From contig CAKSBH010000007.1 in assembly GCA_934438175.1 (NCBI GenBank), positions 1 through 64,000 of the forward strand: DNA of 64,000 nt, in the 5' to 3' direction. This DNA is from an uncultured Eubacteriales bacterium (GTDB lineage: Bacteria > Bacillota > Clostridia > Oscillospirales > UBA644). Positions 26,626 to 34,383 of this stretch are shown in pieces. How positions within the stretch are numbered: the stretch's first letter is position 1; the number at the start of each line of letters is the position of its first letter. The translations under genes and the position numbers were made by a program. The notes under the pieces were generated by a model. The model had not been told where the DNA came from, did not search any database, and was given only the letters and a program-made list of their open reading frames with translations.

Positions 26626-28388
26626 CAGGTCTCCTTATAGTAGTTTGATTGTGTATCAAACATATTGCGATAGGATCCATTAAGTGCCATTAGCTCTGTA
26701 TGGGTGCCTTCTTCTGCAATCTCACCATCATGAAATACAAGAATTCTGTCACACAATTTACATGCAGCCATACGATGAGATATAAAAATAGTGGCTTTGT
26801 TTTCGCTTATATCTTTGAAATTCTCATATATTTCGTATTCCGCAGAAGGAGATAGGGCGGCAGTTGGTTCATCCAGGATAAACACATGGCAATTTTTCAA
26901 GATGGCTCGTGCAAGTGCAATCTTTTGTGATTCGCCACCAGATAAGTCACACCCATTTTCATCAATTTTTTTTGACATCGCACAATCAAGCACGCCTGGA
27001 AGTTGTTTCACCGCTTCGTCAACACCGACTTGATGTAATACGGTGTGGATCAGAGCATCGTTATGTTGGGAATCACAAAACATCAGATTTTCGCGGACTG
27101 AATACGCAGTCAGATAATAATCCTGAAATACCGGTGCAAAAATTGCTTTCATGCTGTTTTTACTTATTTTTTCAATGCTGACGCCATTTATCAGAATATT
27201 TCCCTTAACCGGTTTGTAAAATCCGATCATTAGCTTAATAAATGTAGATTTTCCGGAACCATTTTTACCGACAATGGCAATTTTTTCCTTCCCCGAAAGA
27301 GTGAAACATATATCTCTTAAGGCAAAATTCGTCTGATTTGGATATTGAAACCAAACATGCTGAAACTCAATTTTTATATTTGTTGTATCAATATCTATTT
27401 TATCCTTGTCGGTTTCGGCAAGCATAAATAAAATGCGGCATCGTTCAATATATCGCAAACGTTCTCTGATAGTAATAACGTTATCTGCAAATATCGTCAA
27501 AAGTTGATGAAAACTGAGTATGCCACTGGTAAACAGTACAAATGCTCCTGGATCCATCTTGTTAACAAGCATAGAATAGGCGGTCAAACCATATACGGAT
27601 AGATACAGAACACCTAAAAGAAAGGAAGGAAGAAAATAATATTTTGCTAATATCTTGGTTCTACCGGTAAGATCGCGATACATAGAAGTTCGTTCTTTAT
27701 TGAATTTATTCTGGACATAATCCATAAGACCGAACAAACGAACTTCTTTTCCCAGCGAACAATCCGTCAGTCCCCAAATTGCATAATTTAATTTTCTGGA
27801 TGTATTCTCATGATTGGCATCAAACTCAAATCGCTTCTTCTCAACAATAGATTTTACCACGGTCTCTGAAACGGTTACAAGAATTGTTATAAGAAAATAT
27901 ATAAAGGATAATTGAGATAAAATCCCCAAAATGAATCCAATAGAAATTATGGATTGTGCCATTGCAAATACGGAACTGACAACTTGAAATTCACACCCTT
28001 CTGATATCCCCTTTTTCGTGAATTCTATATCATCAAGCATTTGTGTTTGTTGGATTTTCTCGTACGGTAAATCAGCCATTGCTTTTGCGTAATCAGCTTT
28101 GACTTTGGCTGTCATATTCATTTCAAGGATTGACAGCATATCGCGCAGTTTTCCACATATAATACCATTCAACATCAACGAGAAACACAAGATTGCAATC
28201 AGAAAAATCACACGTTCAAGTTGAAACACCGGATATATAAAGTTAATGATTTTTGCCGGAGCCCAAATGTTGATAAGCGAATATAAGACTCCCCAACAAA
28301 GAAGAATAAAATTTAAAAAATAAACGCTTTTATTTATACGCCAGACTGTGCATAAAGCATATTTGATATCCCGATACGTACTTTTCAT
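26625..28388 (-). CDS. ABC half-exporter, partner of the downstream gene
   Basis: 587 residues from the ATG at the MKSTYRD N-terminus; a GTG four codons upstream is the alternative start. Six-helix exporter domain, then a nucleotide-binding domain with GKNGSGKST, CDLSGGESQK and HVFILDEPTAALSP. It is the first exporter of the island operon and follows a cysteine-rich small peptide gene by 33 nt. Such pairs often export peptides or lipids. Peptide export is favoured here only by the neighbour. Confidence 0.93.
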   Translation of the reverse strand: MKSTYRDIKYALCTVWRINKSVYFLNFILLCWGVLYSLINIWAPAKIINFIYPVFQLERVIFLIAILCFSLMLNGIICGKLRDMLSILEMNMTAKVKADYAKAMADLPYEKIQQTQMLDDIEFTKKGISEGCEFQVVSSVFAMAQSIISIGFILGILSQLSFIYFLITILVTVSETVVKSIVEKKRFEFDANHENTSRKLNYAIWGLTDCSLGKEVRLFGLMDYVQNKFNKERTSMYRDLTGRTKILAKYYFLPSFLLGVLYLSVYGLTAYSMLVNKMDPGAFVLFTSGILSFHQLLTIFADNVITIRERLRYIERCRILFMLAETDKDKIDIDTTNIKIEFQHVWFQYPNQTNFALRDICFTLSGKEKIAIVGKNGSGKSTFIKLMIGFYKPVKGNILINGVSIEKISKNSMKAIFAPVFQDYYLTAYSVRENLMFCDSQHNDALIHTVLHQVGVDEAVKQLPGVLDCAMSKKIDENGCDLSGGESQKIALARAILKNCHVFILDEPTAALSPSAEYEIYENFKDISENKATIFISHRMAACKLCDRILVFHDGEIAEEGTHTELMALNGSYRNMFDTQSNYYKET

Positions 28389-28421
28389 TTTCTTTACCAC
28401 TTAAAAAAATCTTTGGCATTC

Positions 28422-28562
28422 TCAATCTGTAATTACATCACAAATTCTAACGCATTCAGAACCATCACAGAAGTTCTTGTCAATAACAGGGCATTCGCTA
28501 TGATCATACGGTTTGACATGATTATCCTTATTCTGCTTCTGCGGCTTCTTCCGATTTTTTAT
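28422..28562 (-). CDS. Cysteine-rich small peptide, candidate exported or modified peptide
   Basis: 46 codons with a perfect AAAGGAGG site (28570-28577) exactly 7 nt before an ATA codon, with no ATG/GTG/TTG at that place. The reading frame runs without interruption to a TGA. The N-terminal half is lysine/asparagine-rich (KNRKKPQKQNKD). The C-terminal half has four cysteines in a C-x7-C-x4-C-x3-C spacing within SECPVIDKNFCDGSECVRIC. It is first in the exporter operon, 33 nt before the next ATG. This looks like a bacteriocin-, signal- or RiPP-type precursor, but no modification enzyme is adjacent and I do not recognise the family. An upstream in-frame TTG at 28613 has no ribosome-binding site and overlaps the -35. 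Confidence 0.5.
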   Translation of the reverse strand: MKNRKKPQKQNKDNHVKPYDHSECPVIDKNFCDGSECVRICDVITD

Positions 28563-28584
28563 GTAATTTCCTCCTTTCTCTATA

Positions 28585-28613
28585 ATAATATTAGCTGCGC
28601 CGTATTGATTCAA
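28585..28613 (-). promoter_or_regulatory. Candidate promoter of the peptide/exporter operon
   Basis: On the minus strand, TTGAAT and TATTAT lie 17 bp apart. The transcript would start almost at the ribosome-binding site, giving an unusually short leader. Confidence 0.5.
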
Positions 28614-28624
28614 TTCAGAACTGC

Positions 28625-28659
28625 TTTTGGGGCACCGATTTTATAGAGGTGCCCCAAAA
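28625..28659. repeat. 12-bp perfect inverted repeat at the island edge
   Basis: TTTTGGGGCACC (28625-28636) and GGTGCCCCAAAA (28648-28659) enclose an 11-nt AT-rich loop. It may terminate the minus-strand aminopeptidase transcript. The A/T ends lie inside the stem, so it is atypical. It marks the GC-content step between island and core. Confidence 0.7.
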
Positions 28660-28684
28660 CCGTTTTGTTTTTATGTGCGGATTC

Positions 28685-29911
28685 TCAGAATGCCCAGTTG
28701 CCGTTTTTGAAGATCTGCACCCGTTTGCCGTCCCGGGTGACCGCCCAGATGTCCAGATCCGGCGTACCGATCATGAAATCCTCGTGAATCATGGAATCGT
28801 TGATGCCTTTGGCGCGGCACTCGTCCAGCGTGTATTTGTCGTAATCCTTGATGCAGTTGGCAAAGCCCATGCCTAGGGCGAGGTGGCAGGAGGCGTTTTC
28901 GTCAAACAGCGTGTTGCTGAAAATCAGGCCGCTGTTGCTGATGGGGGAGTCGTGCGGGATGAGCGCACATTCGCCCAGCATGGAGGCACCGTCATCGAGA
29001 GAGATCATGTCTTTCAACGCTTCCTCGCCCTTTTCGGCGTGAACCTCCACGGCTCTGCCGTTTTCAAAGCGGACGGAGAAGTTTTCGATGAGGAAGCCGC
29101 GGTAGGAAAGCGGCTTGGTGGAGTAAACAATGCCTTCGGCAACGCCCTTCTTCGGCGAAACGAACACTTCCTCGGAGGGGATGTTGGGGTTGAACGGGAT
29201 GCCGGAGCCGAGCGTCGTTTCTTCTCCGCCCATAAACAGGGCATCTTCAATCAGACCGACCTTGAAATCCGTGCCGTTGGATGCTTTGTATTCCAGCGTT
29301 TCGATGTGCAGATCGTTGAGATACCGGCAGCGTGCCGCCAGATCGGCGTTGTGACGGTTCCATGCCTCAACCGGGTCGTCGTCCACACGGGACGCATCCA
29401 GAATGGCTTTCCACAGCTTTTCTTCGGCAACGGAGGCACGCACCCCGGGGAAGACCTTTTTTGCCCACGCCTTGCCGGGAACGGCGGCGATGCACCACTG
29501 ATATTTGTTTTCCTTGCTGTCCAGAATGGGTTTGATGATGGGGTAGCGCAGCTGCATGGCTTTGGAGTTCTTTGCCTGATTCATGCCGTTCAGCCCGTCC
29601 GGATCGGCGGAATCCAGGTGAATCATGGCGGGCAGCTCTTCGGCGGATGCTTTCAGCTTGGCAAGTTCCCATTCCTCCATGGTGCCGAGGCGTTTGACGG
29701 TCTGGTAGCGGACATGCAGTTTCTGGATGGGAAGATAGTTCATCTCCACAAACACGCGGGATGCGCCTGCACGGTACGCTTCTTCCACCACCATATATAC
29801 AAAATCCGGCTGATCCGGTTGCGCGCGCACCACAACGGTCTGACCCTTCTGCAGATTGACGCCTTTGCGCACGATAAGCCGTGCGTATTGTTTCAAAACA
29901 GATTTCTTCAT
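28685..29911 (-). CDS. M29 family aminopeptidase (AmpS/PepS type)
   Basis: 408 residues, cytoplasmic metallo-aminopeptidase that removes N-terminal residues from peptides. N-terminal Rossmann-like domain (LQKGQTVVVRAQPDQPDFVYM), then the metal-site domain with MGGEE, the SGLIFSNTLFDENASCHLALGMGF segment (Glu and His ligands) and the C-terminal MIHEDFMIGTPDLDI motif, all typical of M29. Preceded by GGAGACG and its own promoter. Confidence 0.94.
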   Translation of the reverse strand: MKKSVLKQYARLIVRKGVNLQKGQTVVVRAQPDQPDFVYMVVEEAYRAGASRVFVEMNYLPIQKLHVRYQTVKRLGTMEEWELAKLKASAEELPAMIHLDSADPDGLNGMNQAKNSKAMQLRYPIIKPILDSKENKYQWCIAAVPGKAWAKKVFPGVRASVAEEKLWKAILDASRVDDDPVEAWNRHNADLAARCRYLNDLHIETLEYKASNGTDFKVGLIEDALFMGGEETTLGSGIPFNPNIPSEEVFVSPKKGVAEGIVYSTKPLSYRGFLIENFSVRFENGRAVEVHAEKGEEALKDMISLDDGASMLGECALIPHDSPISNSGLIFSNTLFDENASCHLALGMGFANCIKDYDKYTLDECRAKGINDSMIHEDFMIGTPDLDIWAVTRDGKRVQIFKNGNWAF

Positions 29912-29939
29912 AAGTACGTCTCCTTTTTTCTTTTTCTTT

Positions 29940-29968
29940 ATTGTAACTCAAACCGGTGTTTTTGTCAA
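29940..29968 (-). promoter_or_regulatory. Sigma-A promoter of the aminopeptidase gene
   Basis: Minus-strand TTGACA and TACAAT with a 17-bp spacer. Confidence 0.82.
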
Positions 29969-30017
29969 GGAAAAACGGCGGAAGCATCGAAAAAAGTGCG
30001 CAAAAGGCGGATTTTTC

Positions 30018-30046
30018 TTGACAACCGGCGGGGAATATGGTATGAT
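30018..30046 (+). promoter_or_regulatory. Sigma-A promoter
   Basis: TTGACA and TATGAT with a 17-bp spacer, about 30 nt before the membrane-protein start. It lies back to back with the aminopeptidase promoter. Confidence 0.82.
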
Positions 30047-30075
30047 AAAAAAAATAAAGCGAAGGGGAATTTCTT

Positions 30076-30708
30076 ATGGGTGTTTTAACGGAAAATGAGA
30101 ACGGCGGTTTGGACGGCAAGGGGCTGAACCATAATGCGAAATACCGCAAGGAAAAATATGTGCGGATGTGCAGCAGCAACCTGCTTCTGATGATTGTGGT
30201 GACAGCGGTGAACATCGTGCTTTTGTTTATCAGCGGGTCCTATTTCTTCTTTTCCGCCCATGTTCCGTATCTTCTTTCGTATTTCGGCGCGATTCTGTCT
30301 TCGCCGGAGCTTTGTGCGGAGTTGAATCTGGATTATCCCGATCTCGGCAATCTGCCGTTGATTGTGACGTTGGTCGTTGCGGCAATCCTGCTTGGGCTGT
30401 ATCTGCTTTGCTGGGCGATGTCGCGGGTAAAAAAAATGGGGGTTTCCGTGGCGTGCTCCAAAAAAGCGAGATCCATGCTGATTGTGGCTCTGATTCTGTA
30501 CGGAATTGATACACTGGTCCTTCTTCCCGATGCGATCTCCGGTGTGATGGGCGGGGAGTTGTCTATGATTCTCTGTCTGTTGTTTCACATCTGGGTTGTG
30601 TACTATCTGATTCAGGGCATCCGCGGCTACAACGCGGACATCAAAGAGTTGCTCGACGCGCCGGTAACGGTGGAGGCGGAAGCGACGGTTCCCACACAGG
30701 AAGAATAA
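30076..30708 (+). CDS. Hypothetical four-helix membrane protein
   Basis: 210 residues with four predicted membrane helices (about 36-55, 95-115, 133-150 and 158-178) and polar termini. AAGGGG precedes the ATG. The HNAKYRKEKYVRMCSSN segment before helix 1 and the acidic tail ending PTQEE face the cytoplasm if the positive-inside rule holds. No family recognised. Followed by azlC, possibly in the same transcript. Confidence 0.7.
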   Translation: MGVLTENENGGLDGKGLNHNAKYRKEKYVRMCSSNLLLMIVVTAVNIVLLFISGSYFFFSAHVPYLLSYFGAILSSPELCAELNLDYPDLGNLPLIVTLVVAAILLGLYLLCWAMSRVKKMGVSVACSKKARSMLIVALILYGIDTLVLLPDAISGVMGGELSMILCLLFHIWVVYYLIQGIRGYNADIKELLDAPVTVEAEATVPTQEE

Positions 30709-30782
30709 CCGAAAAAAAAGAACAGAACGGGAGAGATCGGAAAACGGTCTCTCCCGAAAAAAACGCAGAGGGGGCGTTGAGG

Positions 30783-31496
30783 TTGAAGCCGGAGCAATCG
30801 TTCGCGGCAGGGCTGCGGGCAGGGCTTCCCATCGGATTGGGGTATCTTTCGGTGGCATTTGCCTTCGGAATTTTTGCGGTTCAGGCAGGGCTGAGCCCGT
30901 GGGAGGCGCTGTTGATTTCGTGCTGCAATGTGACATCGGCAGGGCAGCTTGCCGCCGTGCCCGTTCTGGCGGGCGGCGGAACACTGCCGGAGCTGGCGCT
31001 GGCACAGCTGGTGATCAATCTGCGTTATGCACTGATGGGTGTTTCGCTTTCGCAGAAGCTGGGAAACGATGTGCGGACGGCAGACCGGTTCGCGATTGCC
31101 TTTGTCAATACGGATGAAGTGTTTGCCGTGGCATCGGCACAGGAGGGACGGCTCAGCCGGCGGTATCTGTACGGGCTGGAGTGTCTGCCGTATATCGGCT
31201 GGGCAGTGGGGACGATCCTCGGGGCGCTGACGGGAGATCTTCTTCCTTCGGCTCTTCTGGCTGCGCTCGGCATTGCCATTTATGCGATGTTTGTTGCCAT
31301 TGTGGTTCCTGCGGCAAAGAACAGTCTGCCGGTGGCGCTTTGCGCACTCGGTGCCGCATTGCTGCGCACGGCATTTACTTTGTTGCCCGGGTTGAGGGAT
31401 GTTCCCGCCGGATTTGCCGTGATTCTCTGTTCGGTTCCCGCCGCCGCGGTTGCCGCGTGGCTTGCGCCGGAAACCGGAAAGGAGACGGGAGCATGA
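30783..31496 (+). CDS. azlC: AzlC family branched-chain amino acid exporter subunit
   Basis: 237 residues, large subunit of a two-component exporter of branched-chain amino acids (AzlCD/YgaZH). The N-terminus GLRAGLPIGLGYLSVAFAFGI and the helix with LINLRYALMGVSLSQKL-like sequence are diagnostic. TTG start behind AGAGGGGG; another TTG two codons upstream leaves too little spacing. ATGA overlap with azlD. Confidence 0.93.
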   Translation: MKPEQSFAAGLRAGLPIGLGYLSVAFAFGIFAVQAGLSPWEALLISCCNVTSAGQLAAVPVLAGGGTLPELALAQLVINLRYALMGVSLSQKLGNDVRTADRFAIAFVNTDEVFAVASAQEGRLSRRYLYGLECLPYIGWAVGTILGALTGDLLPSALLAALGIAIYAMFVAIVVPAAKNSLPVALCALGAALLRTAFTLLPGLRDVPAGFAVILCSVPAAAVAAWLAPETGKETGA

Positions 31497-31807
31497 GCGC
31501 ACGGTTCTTTTTGTATCTGTTTGTCATGGCGGGGGTGACCTATCTGGTGCGGATGCTTCCGCTTGTTCTGGTGCGGAAGGAGATCCGCAACCGCTATGTG
31601 CTGGCGTTTCTGCATTATCTGCCGTACGCCGTTCTTTCTTCCATGACCGTTCCCGCCGTTTTCGGCTCGACATCGGGATGGATTTCCGCTGCCGCCGGCT
31701 TCGCGGTTGCCCTCCTGCTTTCGCTGAAGAAGTGCTCGCTGACGCTGGTGGCGCTTGCCGCTTCCGCCGCGGCGTTGGCGGCGGATCTGCTGTCGGCGCT
31801 GTTCTGA
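31493..31807 (+). CDS. azlD: AzlD family transporter small subunit
   Basis: 104 residues, about four helices, beginning with the typical TYLVRMLPLVLVRKEI motif and LHYLPYAVLSSMTVPAVF. Partner of AzlC. The start lies in the azlC stop (ATGA). Confidence 0.92.
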   Translation: MSARFFLYLFVMAGVTYLVRMLPLVLVRKEIRNRYVLAFLHYLPYAVLSSMTVPAVFGSTSGWISAAAGFAVALLLSLKKCSLTLVALAASAAALAADLLSALF

Positions 31808-31817
31808 AAACCGAAAA

Positions 31818-31853
31818 AACGGCTCTCCGTGTGATGCGGAGGGCCGTTTTTTT
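31818..31853 (+). terminator. Rho-independent terminator of azlCD
   Basis: ACGGCTCTCCG and CGGAGGGCCGT (with one wobble) pair around a short loop, followed by TTTTTTT. It reaches the convergent polyphosphate polymerase stop. Confidence 0.88.
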
Positions 31854-32631
31854 ACAGATAAGACATTTTGGAGAAGCAGTATTTGCTGACCGATTCCGTC
31901 GTGCGGCGAACCTCGCCCATCAGGCGTTTTGCCCAGGAGGGAAGAAACTCGTTGTATTTGATTTCCATCACCACGGCTCCGTCCGGAAACAGCGGTGTGA
32001 GAACCTTGGGGGCAAACAGATCGGAATTGGACTGGGAATAGCGCACGTTGAGATCGAATGTGATCCGCACTTCCTCAAACGGAAGCAGAAACGCCACCCG
32101 GTCGTATTCCACGATGCAGGACGGGCGGTAAAGACCCTCGGACAGGATTACGTAAAACTGCTTTGCCGTTTCCGTACCGATCTGCAGCAGGGGAGAAAAA
32201 TCCCCGCTGGAGATGCGGAAGACCTGTTCTTTGGTGAGTCGCACATCCTCTTTGTATTCCCAGATATCGTTTTTCCGCTTCATTTCCAGGTTTGCCCAGT
32301 CCAGATCATACCCGTAATTGCGGATGCGCATCTTTTTGCGTACAAGTGCGCCGCCGTCCTTGTCGTAATAATCCTTCAGCCACGGCGTATCCAGATATAA
32401 ACTGTTGATGAAGTAGGATCCATCCTTGCCGGCGTGTCCGTCCAGCTCCATGGTGCGGGCGCAGGCGGTACGGTAGCGTTCGAAATCACAGCGGTTGATG
32501 AGATATTTGTATTCGTGCCGGATGCGTTTGTCCGTATGCCGGCGGGGCAGGGTGCCGGAGAGATTGTCAACAAACGACCGCCACTGCTCCTGCACGTTCC
32601 GCGGCGTGCCGAGAACGTCAGATTTCTTCAT
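31852..32631 (-). CDS. VTC-domain polyphosphate polymerase-like protein
   Basis: 259 residues. The VTC fold is recognisable from RHEYKYLINRCDFERYR at the N-terminus, the SLYLDTPWLKDYYDK strand, RKKMRIRNYG and the Lys/Glu-rich tunnel strands (LEMKRK, VMEIKYNEFLPSW). In yeast VTC4 this domain makes inorganic polyphosphate from ATP. Bacterial versions usually sit next to DUF4956 membrane proteins, as here (14-nt overlap). A role in polyphosphate or anionic-polymer metabolism is inferred. Confidence 0.9.
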   Translation of the reverse strand: MKKSDVLGTPRNVQEQWRSFVDNLSGTLPRRHTDKRIRHEYKYLINRCDFERYRTACARTMELDGHAGKDGSYFINSLYLDTPWLKDYYDKDGGALVRKKMRIRNYGYDLDWANLEMKRKNDIWEYKEDVRLTKEQVFRISSGDFSPLLQIGTETAKQFYVILSEGLYRPSCIVEYDRVAFLLPFEEVRITFDLNVRYSQSNSDLFAPKVLTPLFPDGAVVMEIKYNEFLPSWAKRLMGEVRRTTESVSKYCFSKMSYL

Positions 32632-33319
32632 TGCCGCTCACCAGATTGACGCTGAGAACGCCGGGAATGGAAGCGATCTTTTCTACCATCACGTCGTCGG
32701 CGCCACGGGCGAGATCCATTTCATAGATGGTTTCCACGGAATCGGCACCGGAGTTCTTCATCCGTACCCGGAACTTCTTGCTGTAGTGGTTGACGGCTTT
32801 GGTCAGCAGGGCGGAATCAACATCCGGCTTGGCGCGGACAACAAGCAGGTAGGTTTTTTTTGCGAAGCCGAGCAGGTTGAACACGACCACGAAGATGCCG
32901 ATGATCAGCGTGCCGAAGAAGGCGATGGGATACAGCCCGACACCGGTTGCCAGCCCGACGGCAACGCTCCAGAAGATGAACGCGATGTCACGGGAATCCT
33001 TGACGGCGTTGCGGAAGCGGATGATGGACAGAGCACCGACCATGCCGAGCGACAGTGCCAGGTTGGAATTGATAATCATCATGATGACCGAGGTGACCAG
33101 AGTCGTGATGACAATGGTTCCGCCAAAATTGCGGTTAAAGGTAACGCCGCTGAAGGTGAACCGGTAAACAAAATAAACAAACAGCGCGAAAATCAGCGAG
33201 ACAACAAGCCGCAGCAGAATGGTGCCGACGCCGAGGTTGGAATTGGTGGCGAGAAGCTCCGAGAAAATGTTGAATTTGGTGCCGGATGCTTCGCCGGTGA
33301 GCAGAAGTGTGGAAAGCAT
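32618..33319 (-). CDS. DUF4956 membrane protein
   Basis: 233 residues from the ATG behind GGGAGGA. Four or five membrane helices in the first half carry the family core SNLALSLGMVGALSIIRFRNAVKDSRD. A soluble ACT-like C-terminal domain (VETIYEMDLARGADDVMVEKIASIPGV) follows. Genetic partner of VTC polymerases in many bacteria. Function unproven. It overlaps the VTC gene. Confidence 0.92.
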   Translation of the reverse strand: MLSTLLLTGEASGTKFNIFSELLATNSNLGVGTILLRLVVSLIFALFVYFVYRFTFSGVTFNRNFGGTIVITTLVTSVIMMIINSNLALSLGMVGALSIIRFRNAVKDSRDIAFIFWSVAVGLATGVGLYPIAFFGTLIIGIFVVVFNLLGFAKKTYLLVVRAKPDVDSALLTKAVNHYSKKFRVRMKNSGADSVETIYEMDLARGADDVMVEKIASIPGVLSVNLVSGNEEI

Positions 33320-33354
33320 GAGAGATCCTCCCTGTGTTATGGAAATATTTTTAC

Positions 33355-34383
33355 TCAGAGTTGGTTCCAAAGTTTCTTTTTGGGGGAATTGACTTTGATA
33401 TCGGACAGATTGTCAATGTGATCGATTGCCATGCCCGTGCCTTTGGCGACGCAGGAGATGGCGTCTTCCGCTACATAGACATGGATGCCGATGCGGGAAG
33501 CCAGCAGTTTGTCAAACCCGTACAGAAGACTGCCGCCGCCCGTCATGACGATTCCGTCCGAGGAAATGTCGGAAATCAGTTCCGGCGGAGTTTTGCTCAG
33601 CACATCGTGAACCGCGTCGGCAATGATGTCGGCGGTGTCGGACAGGGCAGACATGACATTTTCGGACGAGATGGTGAATTCCTTGGGCATTCCGCTGGAA
33701 AGACTTCTGCCGTGAACGGTCATGGTCAGCACTTCGGGACGGCGGTATACGCATCCGATCTTGATTTTGATCTCCTCCGCCGTGCGCTCTCCGATGAGAA
33801 TGCCGTACGCCTTGCGCACATATTTTACAAGCGCCTCGTCAAATTTGTCGCCGGCGCATTTGACGGATTCCGACAGAACCACGTCGTTGAGGGAGATCAC
33901 GGCGATGTCCGTGGTTCCGCCGCCGATGTCCACCACCATGGAGCCGCGGGGGCGGGAGGTGTCCAGTCCGGCTCCCAGAGCCGCCGCCATCGGTTCTTCG
34001 ATGAGTTCGATGCTGCCGGCTCCGGCATTGATTGCCGCCTGACGCACGGCGCGCTCTTCCACTTCGTTGATGCGGGACGGGACGCAGATGACCACATCCG
34101 GCTTGAACAGCGAGGTGCCGTTGGCTTTCCGGAGATAATAGCGGATCATCACCTCGGTGGATTCGTAATCGGAGATTACGCCCTCCCGGATGGGATGAAC
34201 GGCAATGATGTTTTTGGGCGTCCGCCCCAGCATTGCCTGCGCTTCATAGCCGATCTTGAGAATCTGCCCGGTGGTCTTATCCATGGCGACGACGGCGGGC
34301 TCACGCAGAACGATGCCCTTTCCACGCACATAGATGAGAACGGAGGAGGTGCCGAGGTCGATGCCGATGTTTTTGCCCAGCAT
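33355..34383 (-). CDS. mreB: MreB/Mbl-type actin-like cell-shape protein
   Basis: 342-residue bacterial actin homologue that forms membrane-associated filaments guiding lateral cell-wall synthesis. Phosphate-1 GIDLGTSSVLIYV, phosphate-2 MVVDIGGGTTDIAVIS and the adenosine motif MTGGGSLLYGFDKLLA are all intact. The start chosen is MLGKNIGID, behind AGGAGGG. It overlaps the stop of the upstream hydrolase gene by one base (TGATG). No mreC/mreD follow. DUF4956 and VTC genes do instead, suggesting a second, specialised MreB/Mbl paralogue. Confidence 0.92.
   Translation of the reverse strand: MLGKNIGIDLGTSSVLIYVRGKGIVLREPAVVAMDKTTGQILKIGYEAQAMLGRTPKNIIAVHPIREGVISDYESTEVMIRYYLRKANGTSLFKPDVVICVPSRINEVEERAVRQAAINAGAGSIELIEEPMAAALGAGLDTSRPRGSMVVDIGGGTTDIAVISLNDVVLSESVKCAGDKFDEALVKYVRKAYGILIGERTAEEIKIKIGCVYRRPEVLTMTVHGRSLSSGMPKEFTISSENVMSALSDTADIIADAVHDVLSKTPPELISDISSDGIVMTGGGSLLYGFDKLLASRIGIHVYVAEDAISCVAKGTGMAIDHIDNLSDIKVNSPKKKLWNQL

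Noticed and set aside
28474..28561. Overlapping 28-codon frame starting MSNRMIIAN within the peptide gene
   Set aside because: Its ATG is about 50 nt from the ribosome-binding site, while the main frame is placed at the ideal 7 nt.
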